Source: Bacteroidota bacterium (GTDB lineage: Bacteria; Bacteroidota; Ignavibacteria; UBA10030; SZUA-254). From it: a DNA stretch of 64,000 nucleotides. This document shows, one piece after another, positions 1-7,833 of the stretch. The stretch's first letter is position 1. Each line of letters opens with the position of its first letter. The stretch spans positions 124,001 to 188,000 of the forward strand of contig DATDFQ010000043.1 in NCBI GenBank assembly GCA_036522515.1, given 5' to 3'. The notes beneath the pieces were generated by a model. It made no database searches, was not told the origin of the DNA, and saw only the letters and a list, made by a program, of their open reading frames with translations. Both the position numbers and the translations under genes were made by a program.

Positions 1-1148
1 CCGAACTGCTTCATGAGGATGAAGGCGATCAGGACAGACACCGGCATTTCGATGAGGATCCTGAGCGCGCTCCGGACGTGAAAAATGAAAATCATGACGA
101 TGAGGCTCACGATCAGGGCTTCCTCGACGAGCGCGTGCCGGAGGGTGTCGATCGATTGGTCGATGAGGTCCGACCGGTCGTACGCGGTCTTGATCTCGAC
201 TCCGGAAGGGAGGCCTTTCTGAATCTCGGCGATCTTGACTTTGACGCGGTCGATGACGTCCTTCGCGTTCTCCCCGTAGCGCATCACGACAATCCCCCCG
301 ACGGTCTCTCCCTCCCCGTTTTTGTCCAGGAGGCCGAGCCGAAGGTCATTTCCCATCTGGACCGTCCCGAGGCTTCCGATCGTCACCGGCACGCCCCCCG
401 GGCCGGTACCCACCGGGATCGTTTCGATCTCCTTGACCGAACGGATGTACCCGAGACCCCGGACGTACATCTGGCTCTCGTTCGATTCGATGATTTTTCC
501 GCCGACATCCCGGTTGGAGTTCGTGATCGCCTCAACGACCATCTTCACGTCGACGTCGGCTGCCACCAGCTTGTTCGGATCGAGGTCGACCTGGTACTGC
601 TTGACAAATCCCCCCACGCTTGCGATCTCCGCAACTCCCGGGACGGAATTCAACTGATAGCGCACATACCAGTCCTGGATTGCGCGGAGCTCGCCAAGAT
701 CGGACTCTTTTCCCTCGACCGTGTACCATAAGACGTGCCCCACGCCCGTGCCGTCCGGCCCCAGCGTCGGGATCACGCCGGCGGGAAGGGAGGAGGCGGC
801 ATAGCTGAGCTTTTCGAGCACGCGGCTCCGGGCCCAGTAGATGTCGGTGTTGTCCTCGAAGATGATATAGATGAACGACATCCCGAACATCGATTGCGCC
901 CTGACGGCCTTCACGCTCGGAAGTCCCTGCAGGTTGCTCACCAGGGGGTAGGTGATCTGGTCTTCGATGATCTTCGGCGACCGGCCCATCCATTGCGTGA
1001 AGACGATCACCTGGTTATCGGAGAGATCGGGGATCGCATCGACGGGAGTATGGTAGACCGACCAGACGCCCCACCCGATCAATATGCAGTAGAACAGTAT
1101 GACTGCAAATTTGTTGCGGGCCGACCAATCGATGATTTTTTCGATCAT
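1..1148 (-). CDS. cusA: CusA-like heavy-metal RND efflux pump, N-terminal part (cut by window edge)
   Basis: Only about 382 N-terminal residues are in the window; the rest lies beyond the left edge. The product is the inner-membrane proton-driven pump of a CusCBA-type tripartite complex that exports Cu(I)/Ag(I) or similar cations. Translation from the ATG at 1148 begins MIEKIIDWSARNKFAVI, with a first membrane helix at about residues 13-32. The porter domain follows, with the family segment DNQVIVFTQWMGRSP at about 44-58, and a second hydrophobic stretch lies close to the edge. One base separates this ATG from the stop of the P-type ATPase gene, so the two are cotranslated parts of one operon. 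Metal specificity cannot be judged because the methionine ladder and the catalytic membrane charges are outside the window. The family call is firm; copper or silver as substrate is inferred from the neighbours. Confidence 0.9.
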   Translation of the reverse strand, partial: MIEKIIDWSARNKFAVILFYCILIGWGVWSVYHTPVDAIPDLSDNQVIVFTQWMGRSPKIIEDQITYPLVSNLQGLPSVKAVRAQSMFGMSFIYIIFEDNTDIYWARSRVLEKLSYAASSLPAGVIPTLGPDGTGVGHVLWYTVEGKESDLGELRAIQDWYVRYQLNSVPGVAEIASVGGFVKQYQVDLDPNKLVAADVDVKMVVEAITNSNRDVGGKIIESNESQMYVRGLGYIRSVKEIETIPVGTGPGGVPVTIGSLGTVQMGNDLRLGLLDKNGEGETVGGIVVMRYGENAKDVIDRVKVKIAEIQKGLPSGVEIKTAYDRSDLIDQSIDTLRHALVEEALIVSLIVMIFIFHVRSALRILIEMPVSVLIAFILMKQF

Positions 1149-1149
1149 G

Positions 1150-3477
1150 TTAGCTCACTTTCCCCATGGATGCGTGTTGATGCGACCCTTCCGCAGCCGG
1201 CATGCGCGGGATGTTTCCGGCAACAGGAGGCAGGTTTCTTCCCAGGGTCTTCGCATTCAGCGCGACGACGACTGTGCTCACCGACATCAGGACCGCCCCG
1301 AGGGCGGGACTGAGCAGGATCCCGTACGAAGAGAGGACTCCCGCGGCAAGCGGTATGGCCAGCGCATTATATCCCGTGGCCCAGATCAGGTTTTGCACCA
1401 TCTTCCTGTAGGTCGCCCGGGCCAGCACCACCACAACGGCGACATCGAGAGGATTGCTCTTCACCAGGACGATGTCCGCCGTTTCGATGGCGATGCCGGT
1501 CCCGGCTCCGATCGCCATGCCGACATCCGCCTGCGCAAGGGCGGGAGCGTCGTTGACCCCGTCGCCCACCATCGCGACCACGAGCCCGCGGGATTGGACT
1601 TCCTTCACGATGGAGGCCTTCCGCTGGGGGGGTACTTCGGCAAAATACTCTTCGATTCCGACTTCCCGGGCCACCCTCTCGGCGACAAGCTTGTTGTCTC
1701 CGGTGAGCATCAGGCACCGGATCCCGAGCCCGCGAAGGGCGGCAACAGCCTGCCGGGACTCGGGACGAACCATATCCGCGAGGGCGATGGCGGCCGCAGG
1801 CTTCCCATCGATCAGCACATAGACCACTGTCTTCCCTTCCGCCTGAAACTTCTCCGCGCGCCCGTCGGTGGAGGAAGGGTGGTGCGATCTGACGAAGGCG
1901 GAACTGACCACCTGTACCCTGCGTCCGTTCACCAGGGCTTCGGCCCCCTCGCCCGGTGTCGATCGAAAACCGCTCGACGTGAGGCGCGCGGCGCCCGAGG
2001 CGGCGATCGCCCGCGCTATGGGGTGTTCCGACCGGGACTCGACCGCCGCGGCGGCGTCGAGCAGGTCCTGTTTCACGGCGCCCGGGTCGATGAGCACCAC
2101 ATCGGTGATCCCGAACGATCCCGCCGTCAACGTCCCGGTTTTGTCGAAGATGACGGCCTGGATGTTTCGCGCCTTCTCGAACGCCGTCCTGTTCCGCAGG
2201 AGCAACCCCCTGCGTGCCGAGAGGGCGGTCGAGACCGCAACCACGAGCGGGATCGCAAGCCCGAGAGCGTGGGGGCAGGTGATGACCATGACCGTCACCG
2301 TCCTCTCGAGCGCGAACGCAAAGTCGCTTCCCTCGAGCCCCAGCCACGCCGCCATCGTCGCGGCGCCCGATCCGACGGCGATGAATGTAAGCCAGAGCGC
2401 CGCCCGGTCGGCAAGGTCCTGCGTGCGCGACTTGCTCTGCTGTGCGCTGTCGACGAGCCGCATCACCTGCGAGATAAATGAATCCTCGCCCGTTTTCGTA
2501 ATCGTGACGGAGATCGAGCCTTCCCCCGTCAGCGACCCTCCGATCACCTCGGATCCCTCTCTCCTCAGAACCGGCGCCGACTCGCCGGTGAGGAGGGATT
2601 CGTTCACCAGGGTTTCCCCTTCGAGCACTTTTCCGTCGGCCGGAATCTTCTCGCCGGACCTCACCAGCACCCGGTCTCCGGCCGAGAGTTCGCCCGTCGG
2701 CACATCGACGATCGAACGATCGGGCAGGATTTTGTGCGCCAGGGCGGGGATCAGCTTCGCCAGCTCCTCCAGGGCGCCGGAGGCGCCCATGACCGATCTC
2801 ATCTCGATCCAGTGTCCAAGGAGCATGAGATCGATCAGGGTTGCGAGCTCCCAGAAAAAGAGGGAGCCGTGTAAGCCGAAGACGACGAACGAGCTATAGC
2901 AGTACGCCACACCGATTGCCAGGCCGATCAACGCCATCATCCCGGGCCTTTTTCCCTTCACTTCGTAGTAAAGTCCCTGGAGAAACGGCATGCCGCCATA
3001 AAAGAAAACGATCGTCGAAAGCGCGAACAGGACGTAGGAGTCGCCCCCGAACCGCAGGATCTCTCCCAGCCCCAGCCAATCCTGGATCATGGGGGAGAGG
3101 AGCAGGAGCGGGATGGTCAGGCCGGTCGAGAAGAAGAAACGTTTCCTGAAGTCGCGCACGGCATGGGAATCTCCGCCGCGCCCGCCGGCCGGTTCAAGCC
3201 GCATTCCGCACTCCGGGCATGTTCCCGGACCGCCGGATCTGACGTGAGGATGCATCGGACAGAAGAACCCCGACCCGCCCGTTTCGAGCGCGGCGGCGCC
3301 CGAACCGTGGCCCGCATGAGGCGATTCTGCCCCTGATCGGGTGAACCTTGAAGGATCTGCCTCGAATCGCGACTTGCAGCCGGCGGAGCAGAAGTAGTCT
3401 GTTTTGCCGGGCGAAACGGAGGAGTATTTCGCCTTCGTCTCGTCCACATTCATCCCGCAAACGGGATCCTTTACCAT
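1150..3477 (-). CDS. P1B-type heavy-metal ATPase with YHS and CPMHP metal-binding domains (CopB-like)
   Basis: 775 residues. Inner-membrane ATPase that moves a soft metal ion, most likely Cu or Ag, out of the cytoplasm. Residues 2-40 form a YHS-type domain (DPVCGMNV ... YFCSAGCKSRF). Residues about 72-95 are a CPMHP...CPECGM heavy-metal-binding domain. Membrane helices flank the actuator loop (LLTGES at 295-300). The metal-site motif is CPH at 401-403, typical of the P1B-3 (CopB) subgroup, where CopA has CPC. DKTGTL at 445-450 carries the phosphorylated Asp; a TGDN motif and GDGVNDAP follow. It sits between the CusB-like adaptor (51 bp upstream) and cusA (1 bp downstream), an unusual place for an ATPase. 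A Shine-Dalgarno-like AAGGAGA lies 20-odd bases before this ATG with a 6-codon ORF between them, so translation may be coupled. The exact metal is not provable from sequence. Confidence 0.93.
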   Translation of the reverse strand: MVKDPVCGMNVDETKAKYSSVSPGKTDYFCSAGCKSRFEADPSRFTRSGAESPHAGHGSGAAALETGGSGFFCPMHPHVRSGGPGTCPECGMRLEPAGGRGGDSHAVRDFRKRFFFSTGLTIPLLLLSPMIQDWLGLGEILRFGGDSYVLFALSTIVFFYGGMPFLQGLYYEVKGKRPGMMALIGLAIGVAYCYSSFVVFGLHGSLFFWELATLIDLMLLGHWIEMRSVMGASGALEELAKLIPALAHKILPDRSIVDVPTGELSAGDRVLVRSGEKIPADGKVLEGETLVNESLLTGESAPVLRREGSEVIGGSLTGEGSISVTITKTGEDSFISQVMRLVDSAQQSKSRTQDLADRAALWLTFIAVGSGAATMAAWLGLEGSDFAFALERTVTVMVITCPHALGLAIPLVVAVSTALSARRGLLLRNRTAFEKARNIQAVIFDKTGTLTAGSFGITDVVLIDPGAVKQDLLDAAAAVESRSEHPIARAIAASGAARLTSSGFRSTPGEGAEALVNGRRVQVVSSAFVRSHHPSSTDGRAEKFQAEGKTVVYVLIDGKPAAAIALADMVRPESRQAVAALRGLGIRCLMLTGDNKLVAERVAREVGIEEYFAEVPPQRKASIVKEVQSRGLVVAMVGDGVNDAPALAQADVGMAIGAGTGIAIETADIVLVKSNPLDVAVVVVLARATYRKMVQNLIWATGYNALAIPLAAGVLSSYGILLSPALGAVLMSVSTVVVALNAKTLGRNLPPVAGNIPRMPAAEGSHQHASMGKVS

Positions 3478-3528
3478 GTCCGGTACCTCATCGCTTTTTC
3501 TTCTCCTTGTGTGTCAGGGAATCGGCCT

Positions 3529-4809
3529 TCATGAAGCCGGCGTCGCTTCCTGCAACTGGCTTTCCGAATCGAGGAGATACCCCCCGGAAATCACAACCCG
3601 GTCTCCTTCTTCGAGACCTTCCAGAATCTGGACGTCATCGCCAACCCGTTCTCCCCGGCGGACCTCCCTTGCCTCGAAGAGGTCAGGCGCCGTTTGAACC
3701 CATACGACGGTGCGATTCCCTGTCGAGAGAACCGCGGTCGCTGGGACAAGGAGGGCTGGAGAGAGCGGCACGGTTGCCCGGGCATTCAGATACATCCCGG
3801 GCTTGAGCAGCTCTCCCGGATTAGCGAGTTCGACGCGAACCGCGACGGTCCGGGTGGCCGGGTCGACCACCGGACTGATAAAACTCACCTTCCCCGAGAA
3901 TCCCCTCCCCGGGAACGCGTCGCTCGCAGCCGTCACCGCCTGTCCGACTTTGAGCCACTTCATTTCAACTTCATAGAAATCGGCTTCCATCCAGACCCTG
4001 GAGAGATCGGCCACATCGAAAAGGTCCTCTCCCGCCGCCGCATAGTGCTGGGGATCGGTATTTTTCTTAATGACCGTCCCGCCGATGGGGGAGTAGATCG
4101 TGACGACATTCTGAACCGACTTTGTGCTCTCGAGCCGGGCGATCTGCGCTTCCGTAAAGCCCCACTGGACAAGCTTCTCGCGGGACTGATCGGCAAGAGA
4201 TTTCGCGCCGCCGGAGATCATCTCCGGCGCGTCCTTCACCTCGACGTAGGAATCCGAGGCGAGAAGATACTCCTGTTGAGCGGAGATCGCCTCAGGGCTG
4301 TACATCTCCGCGACGGGATCGCCCTTGCGGATTTGCCCGCCTATGAAGCTCACATAGAGTTTCTCCACTCTGCCCGGAAATCGGGCGCTGATCTGCCTGA
4401 ACCCGGTCTCCGCATACTCGATCCGTCCCACCGCCCGGATTGTTTTCAGGCCCGGCTTCCGGCGCGCGACCGTCGTGGCGACCTGCGCCAGGACCTGCCG
4501 GGAGGGCGAAACGACGACCCGATTGACTCCCGTGGCGCTTTCGCGCCCCGTAGAGCTCTCCACGACCCTCTTCACGAGCGTCATGCCGCAGATATCGCAT
4601 GCGCCCGGCTTGTCGCGGACGACTTGCGGGTGCATGGGACAGTAGTATTCATCCCGGCGGATTTTCTGCGTGGAGGAGAACCCGGTGCTGTCGCTCTCAG
4701 AGGCCGGAACGCGGTCCTGCTTCGCGGGAAAGATTTTGGGGTAGAGAAACCAACCGGCGGCACCGGCCAGGAGCAGGATCATCAGGGCAAGACTCAGTTT
4801 TGTTCGCAT
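3529..4809 (-). CDS. cusB: CusB-like efflux RND periplasmic adaptor with heavy-metal-binding domain
   Basis: 426 residues. Membrane-fusion (adaptor) protein that joins the RND pump to the outer-membrane channel. An N-terminal membrane anchor spans about 5-23. Residues about 55-80 hold a heavy-metal-binding domain with YYCPMHP and CDICGMTLV, the same type as in the neighbouring ATPase. The barrel-sandwich and helical-hairpin region follows ([20 protein letters not shown], then a 'MYSPE..SAQQEYL' hairpin). The beta-barrel and membrane-proximal domains end in a [19 protein letters not shown] segment typical of the family. It starts 12 bp after the TolC-like gene stops, so it belongs to the same transcript. 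Its metal-binding domain suggests that it accepts metal in the periplasm and hands it to the pump. The family is clear; the Cu/Ag assignment is inference. Confidence 0.92.
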   Translation of the reverse strand: MRTKLSLALMILLLAGAAGWFLYPKIFPAKQDRVPASESDSTGFSSTQKIRRDEYYCPMHPQVVRDKPGACDICGMTLVKRVVESSTGRESATGVNRVVVSPSRQVLAQVATTVARRKPGLKTIRAVGRIEYAETGFRQISARFPGRVEKLYVSFIGGQIRKGDPVAEMYSPEAISAQQEYLLASDSYVEVKDAPEMISGGAKSLADQSREKLVQWGFTEAQIARLESTKSVQNVVTIYSPIGGTVIKKNTDPQHYAAAGEDLFDVADLSRVWMEADFYEVEMKWLKVGQAVTAASDAFPGRGFSGKVSFISPVVDPATRTVAVRVELANPGELLKPGMYLNARATVPLSPALLVPATAVLSTGNRTVVWVQTAPDLFEAREVRRGERVGDDVQILEGLEEGDRVVISGGYLLDSESQLQEATPAS

Positions 4810-4821
4810 ATCGCAAGCTCC

Positions 4822-6096
4822 TTATTTTGAACCCGGGAGCGATTCCGACCCGGCCTCGAATTCAAGGTCGGCGAGGGTCTGCTCAAAGTTCATTCGAATC
4901 ATGAAATATTCTTTTGTGTACTGCGCGTAGCTCCTGTACTGATCGATCAGCATCAGGAAGTCGGTTTTTCCCGTCTGGTACGACGAAAGGCCGAGGTCGA
5001 GCGATTGCCTCGCCTGCGGCAGCACCGCCTGCCGGTAGAGGTCGAGCTGCCGTTTGTAACTCTCCGCCTTGTAGTAGAGATTCTTGATATTGTTGATCAC
5101 CATGAGACGGGCCGCATGATACGACGCCTTCGACCCGTCGACCATCGCCGCCGCCTCGTCGACTCCGGCGCTCACCCTGGAGAGGGTCCACGGCACGAAG
5201 GGAAGCGTGATCCCCGCGCTCACGCTCCACCCCCTGAATCCCGAGGAGGGGGAAGTGACGCGGTCCAACCCGAATGTAAAGTCGGGGAGGTATTCCCTCC
5301 GTGCGAGGCTGAGGCGAACGTTCTGCTCGTCGACCTTGAGCGACTCGTGAAGGATCATCGGCCTCGTTTGCATGGCGAGTGCGATCAGGGAATCGAGATT
5401 CGCATCGAAAGTGAATTCCTCCGGGATGACCGCAAAGCCCAGCGTGTCGCCCTCGCTCCGATCGAGGATCGACATCAGCATCGACTTGGCGCTCAACTCC
5501 TGTTGCCTCAATGTGATCAGTTCGTTCGAAATCATGGTCTGCTCGACCTGCGCCTTCAGGACGTCCTGTTGCGAGGCCTCGCCGACCCCGTACCGCACCT
5601 GGGCGATCGATTTCATCTGGCCGGTCAGGCGCCCGCGCTCCCGGTCAAGGACCATGCTCTGTTGAACGAACCAGAGCTCATCGTACGCCTTCTTCAGCCT
5701 CGCGATGATCTCATTGACTTTTTCAAGATGGTCGTGATGCGCATGTTCGGCGAGTTTCGAGGCGATCTCGCTCCTGGCGGAGAGCTTGGACGGAAAGGGG
5801 ACCTTCTGCATGAGCTCGAGATGGGAATACATCGCCTCGTTGAAGACGAACCCGGGCATTTCTTCCTGCATGAATTTCAGCTCGGGATCGGGGAGGGCGC
5901 CGGCCTGGGGTACCTTCGCTTCGGTCGCATCCCACTGAGAGAGGGCCTCCTGGATCTCCGGGTTTCTGAGCATCGCCTCGGCGACCAGAAACGAGAGATT
6001 GAGGACGGACGAATCTCCGAGTACCACGGAATCCACCTGGCCGAACGCCCCGGCGGGCGCCAGCAGGGTCATGAAAATAAGCGCGTATCGCATCAT
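4822..6096 (-). CDS. TolC-family outer-membrane efflux channel (CusC/CzcC-like)
   Basis: 424 residues. Outer-membrane channel of the tripartite metal exporter. A signal peptide ends near APAGAFGQ (about residue 20). The rest has the two-fold repeat of long amphipathic helices of TolC proteins, including 'EEALSQWDATEAKVPQAGALPDPEL'-like family segments and a matching second half ending in 'YFMIRMNFEQTLADLE'. The gene has two adjacent ATG codons at 6096 and 6093. The AGGA ribosome-binding core lies 3 bases before the first and 6 before the second, so 6093 may be the true start. That AGGA is part of the 3' arm of a long inverted repeat (see 6098-6222). The gene is second in the operon, after the small exported Cys protein and before the adaptor. 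Confidence 0.9.
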   Translation of the reverse strand: MMRYALIFMTLLAPAGAFGQVDSVVLGDSSVLNLSFLVAEAMLRNPEIQEALSQWDATEAKVPQAGALPDPELKFMQEEMPGFVFNEAMYSHLELMQKVPFPSKLSARSEIASKLAEHAHHDHLEKVNEIIARLKKAYDELWFVQQSMVLDRERGRLTGQMKSIAQVRYGVGEASQQDVLKAQVEQTMISNELITLRQQELSAKSMLMSILDRSEGDTLGFAVIPEEFTFDANLDSLIALAMQTRPMILHESLKVDEQNVRLSLARREYLPDFTFGLDRVTSPSSGFRGWSVSAGITLPFVPWTLSRVSAGVDEAAAMVDGSKASYHAARLMVINNIKNLYYKAESYKRQLDLYRQAVLPQARQSLDLGLSSYQTGKTDFLMLIDQYRSYAQYTKEYFMIRMNFEQTLADLEFEAGSESLPGSK

Positions 6097-6097
6097 C

Positions 6098-6222
6098 GTT
6101 CCTCGCTAAATGGTCTTCAACCCGCCCCGATAACGACCATGACGGGGCGACAAGAGCTCGGGGATTCCGCACAAGCGAAAGGCCCGGTCGAGAACAGCCT
6201 GCCGCGCGGCAGGGCGAGGAAC
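6098..6222 (-). promoter_or_regulatory. Candidate structured mRNA leader that can hide the tolC ribosome-binding site
   Basis: On the minus strand the intergenic region starts right after the stop codon of the small exported gene with GTTCCTCGC (6222-6214). It ends just before the tolC ATG with the exact complement GCGAGGAAC (6106-6098). Between the arms lie a perfect 8-bp palindromic stem CCTGCCGC/GCGGCAGG (6198-6213) and a 7-bp stem CGCCCCG/CGGGGCG (6123-6149). The 3' closing arm contains the AGGA Shine-Dalgarno of tolC, so closing the structure would block translation. The pairing is seen directly; a regulatory role, for example metal sensing, is inference. Confidence 0.5.
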
Positions 6223-6621
6223 TTAGATCAGGAGTGAAGCGGTGAAGATGGGAATATCTTCCGAGGGAGGAGAGGGATCAAGAGACCTGACCGGCGGGCT
6301 CAGATCGAGCCGTGAAGCCGGGATGAAGAGGGACGCAACCGTTGACGCGACCGCGGCATATTGATGCGCCACATGCCGTTCGCCGAGAAATTCCGTGCGG
6401 TTCCGCTCGCCGGCGAAGACCGTCTTGCAGCAGTTGGTCGAGAGGGCGGCGCCGCCGGTCGTCGAACCAGCCCCATGGTTTTGAGCGCAGCACGAGGGGA
6501 TTTCAGAGAGCCGCCCCATCATCGGGCACGCGGCGAAGACGACGGGAAGTCCGACGTTAAACAGGCAGAATACGACCGCCAGAACGAGCGAGCAAAACCT
6601 GTATGTCGGAATTTTAATCAC
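6223..6621 (-). CDS. Small exported Cys-containing protein heading the metal-efflux operon
   Basis: 132 residues if it begins at the GTG at 6621. A longer reading from TTG at 6678 is unlikely because a good promoter overlaps that point. The protein has a signal peptide or membrane anchor (FCSLVLAVVFCLFNVGLPVV) followed at once by a Cys-rich stretch, CPMMGRLSEIPSCCAQNH. A later CC pair sits in LSTNCCKTVF, and a hydrophobic Pro/Ser-rich tail follows. No enzyme family is recognised. Short Cys/His proteins of this kind are common at the head of copper or other metal operons. Position and Cys content suggest a periplasmic metal-binding or sensing role, which is inference. It is read first in the TolC-CusB-ATPase-CusA transcript. 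Confidence 0.6.
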   Translation of the reverse strand: MIKIPTYRFCSLVLAVVFCLFNVGLPVVFAACPMMGRLSEIPSCCAQNHGAGSTTGGAALSTNCCKTVFAGERNRTEFLGERHVAHQYAAVASTVASLFIPASRLDLSPPVRSLDPSPPSEDIPIFTASLLI

Positions 6622-6681
6622 TGATACTCTAACGCAGTTACTCCAGTAATGATTCCATTTCTGCAACAATAGCGTCAATTG

Positions 6682-6710
6682 AAGGTAGCGTATTCTAGGC
6701 CGATTGTCAA
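6682..6710 (-). promoter_or_regulatory. Sigma-70-like promoter of the metal-efflux operon
   Basis: On the minus strand TTGACA (6710-6705) is followed after exactly 17 bases by TACCTT (6687-6682). The expected start of transcription is near 6675, upstream of the small exported gene. No clear operator was identified within the spacer. Confidence 0.6.
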
Positions 6711-6752
6711 TAGCGCCTTTCCGGATGTGATCTGGACCGCCTCTCGATTCTC

Positions 6753-6875
6753 GTTCCCACGCTCTGCGTGGGAACGCTTATTTCGGCCGCTCCGCGGCCG
6801 GTGACGCGGAGCGTCCCAATATACGCTCCCACGGAGACCGTGGGAGCGAGCCTAAGGGAGACCGTGGGAGCGAGC
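6753..6875. repeat. Cluster of palindromic REP-like elements
   Basis: Three strong inverted repeats lie in a row. At 6753-6775 there is a 10-bp stem GTTCCCACGC with a TCT loop. At 6784-6800 there is CGGCCGC, TCC, GCGGCCG. At 6824-6848 there is an 11-bp stem CGCTCCCACGG with an AGA loop. A 19-bp direct repeat of half the last element occurs at 6833-6851 and 6857-6875. The 'TTCCCACGC ... GCGTGGGAA' palindrome resembles dispersed elements in many bacterial genomes. It lies just past the bshB1 stop and may stop or protect that transcript. Confidence 0.75.
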
Positions 6876-6879
6876 TTCA

Positions 6880-7605
6880 CTATCCTTTAAACATCTTCAA
6901 TCCGAACGGGTCGCCCACTCCGATCAGTTCGACGGAGTAAAACGGTTCCGCGTATTTCGTCCCGATTCGATAGCCATAGTAGGTCGCCCTGGCTTCGAGC
7001 ATCTCGAGGAAGCCCTTCTGGCTCAGGATCGTCTGAGGGTCTTTCGATTTTGGATCATGGAACTGGGATTTGTGCGCCTTAATCGCTCTTAGCCGCTGAC
7101 CGTAGACTTCCGAGATGTCGACTGCGAATGAGGGCTCGAACTCCTGCCACTGCATGTACTGAAAATAATTGTTCGGGCGCCAGGCCTCCTGCTTCACGCC
7201 ATCCATCCTCGTCTCGATCTTCCGCAGTCCGGCGTAAAACCAGGCCTCGCGGCAGAGATGGTGAGACCGGACGTGATCCGGATGCCGCTCGGCAAAGTGG
7301 GGGATCAGAAGAATGGACGGCCTGTACTTCCGGTAGAGCCCGATGAGCTTTAACCTGTTGGCATCGGTGAGCTCAATATTGCCGTCGGGGAGGCGCAGGT
7401 TTTCCCTGACGCAACCGAGGATCTTCGCCGCCGCGCGGGCCTCCCGGGCTCTGATCGACCTGGTGCCGCGCGTCCCCAGCTCCCCCTCGGTCAAGTCGAC
7501 GATCCCGACCTTATAACCCGCCTTGGCCATCTTTGCCACCGTGCCGCCGCAGCAAAGTTCAATGTCATCGGGATGCGCTCCGATCGCGAGAAGATCCAGT
7601 TGCAT
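6880..7605 (-). CDS. bshB1: BshB1 bacillithiol biosynthesis deacetylase
   Basis: 241 residues, the usual length. Zinc-dependent LmbE-like deacetylase that removes the acetyl group from N-acetylglucosaminyl-malate, the second step of bacillithiol synthesis. The N-terminal zinc motif GAHPDDIE places ligands at His11 and Asp14, and HPDH at 108-111 provides the third (His111). The C-terminal half (NNYFQYMQWQEFEPSF...YKAHKSQF-like segment, RIGTKYAEPF) is typical of the BshB1 branch rather than of general LmbE proteins. The gene stands alone with its own promoter and a GGAG ribosome-binding site. No bshA or bshC is in the window, so the rest of the pathway must lie elsewhere. Confidence 0.93.
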   Translation of the reverse strand: MQLDLLAIGAHPDDIELCCGGTVAKMAKAGYKVGIVDLTEGELGTRGTRSIRAREARAAAKILGCVRENLRLPDGNIELTDANRLKLIGLYRKYRPSILLIPHFAERHPDHVRSHHLCREAWFYAGLRKIETRMDGVKQEAWRPNNYFQYMQWQEFEPSFAVDISEVYGQRLRAIKAHKSQFHDPKSKDPQTILSQKGFLEMLEARATYYGYRIGTKYAEPFYSVELIGVGDPFGLKMFKG

Positions 7606-7640
7606 AATCAGCTCCGGGTTCCAGTTTGAAAAGTCTCGTG

Positions 7641-7669
7641 AATATAGAGAAAGAGTGAAAGAAAGGCAA
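7641..7669 (-). promoter_or_regulatory. Promoter of bshB1
   Basis: On the minus strand TTGCCT (7669-7664), 17 bases, TATATT (7646-7641). Transcription should start near 7634, giving a leader of about 30 bases with a GGAG ribosome-binding site before the ATG at 7605. The same two hexamers occur in the tmRNA promoter. Confidence 0.6.
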
Positions 7670-7700
7670 CCGCCTCGTGGTGCATCACTTTCACCACATA

Positions 7701-7779
7701 TGTCATCCTGAGGGAGCGCAGCGACCGAAGGATCTCGTCAGTCGGACCAACGAGATCCTTCGCTTCGCTCAGGATGACA
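7701..7779. repeat. Dispersed inverted-repeat element of the TGTCATCCTGAG type
   Basis: TGTCATCCTGAG (7701-7712) is matched by its exact complement CTCAGGATGACA (7768-7779). The inner arms continue as GAAGGATCTCGT and ACGAGATCCTTC around a short loop. The whole element is 79 bases. Elements with this 'CATCCTGAG ... GAAGGATCT' sequence are scattered in many bacterial genomes. It lies between the divergent bshB1 and xseA promoters. Confidence 0.8.
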
Positions 7780-7796
7780 AAATGAAATGCACCCAG

Positions 7797-7825
7797 TTGA
7801 TTCATGGCTTGTATTTGAATATATT
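7797..7825 (+). promoter_or_regulatory. Promoter of the xseA-xseB-dxs operon, nearly on the start codon
   Basis: TTGATT (7797-7802), 17 bases, TATATT (7820-7825). Only 8 bases lie between the -10 box and the xseA ATG at 7834, so the mRNA should be leaderless or almost so. No Shine-Dalgarno precedes this ATG, which agrees. Confidence 0.6.
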
Positions 7826-7833
7826 CCCGGCGC

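Noticed and set aside
1099..2481. Plus-strand open frame of 460 codons opposite the P-type ATPase
   Set aside because: It lies antisense to a gene with full family motifs, shows Arg/Gly/Asp-rich low-quality sequence and no domain. In GC-rich DNA such shadows are expected. The same holds for 3694-4830, 5005-6237, 9185-10576 (minus), 11264-12259 (minus), 14443-15756 (minus), 32367-33587 (minus) and 48323-49840.
6621..6678. TTG start at 6678 for the small exported Cys protein
   Set aside because: It would lie upstream of the expected transcription start (promoter -10 box at 6682-6687) and adds a non-signal N-terminus.
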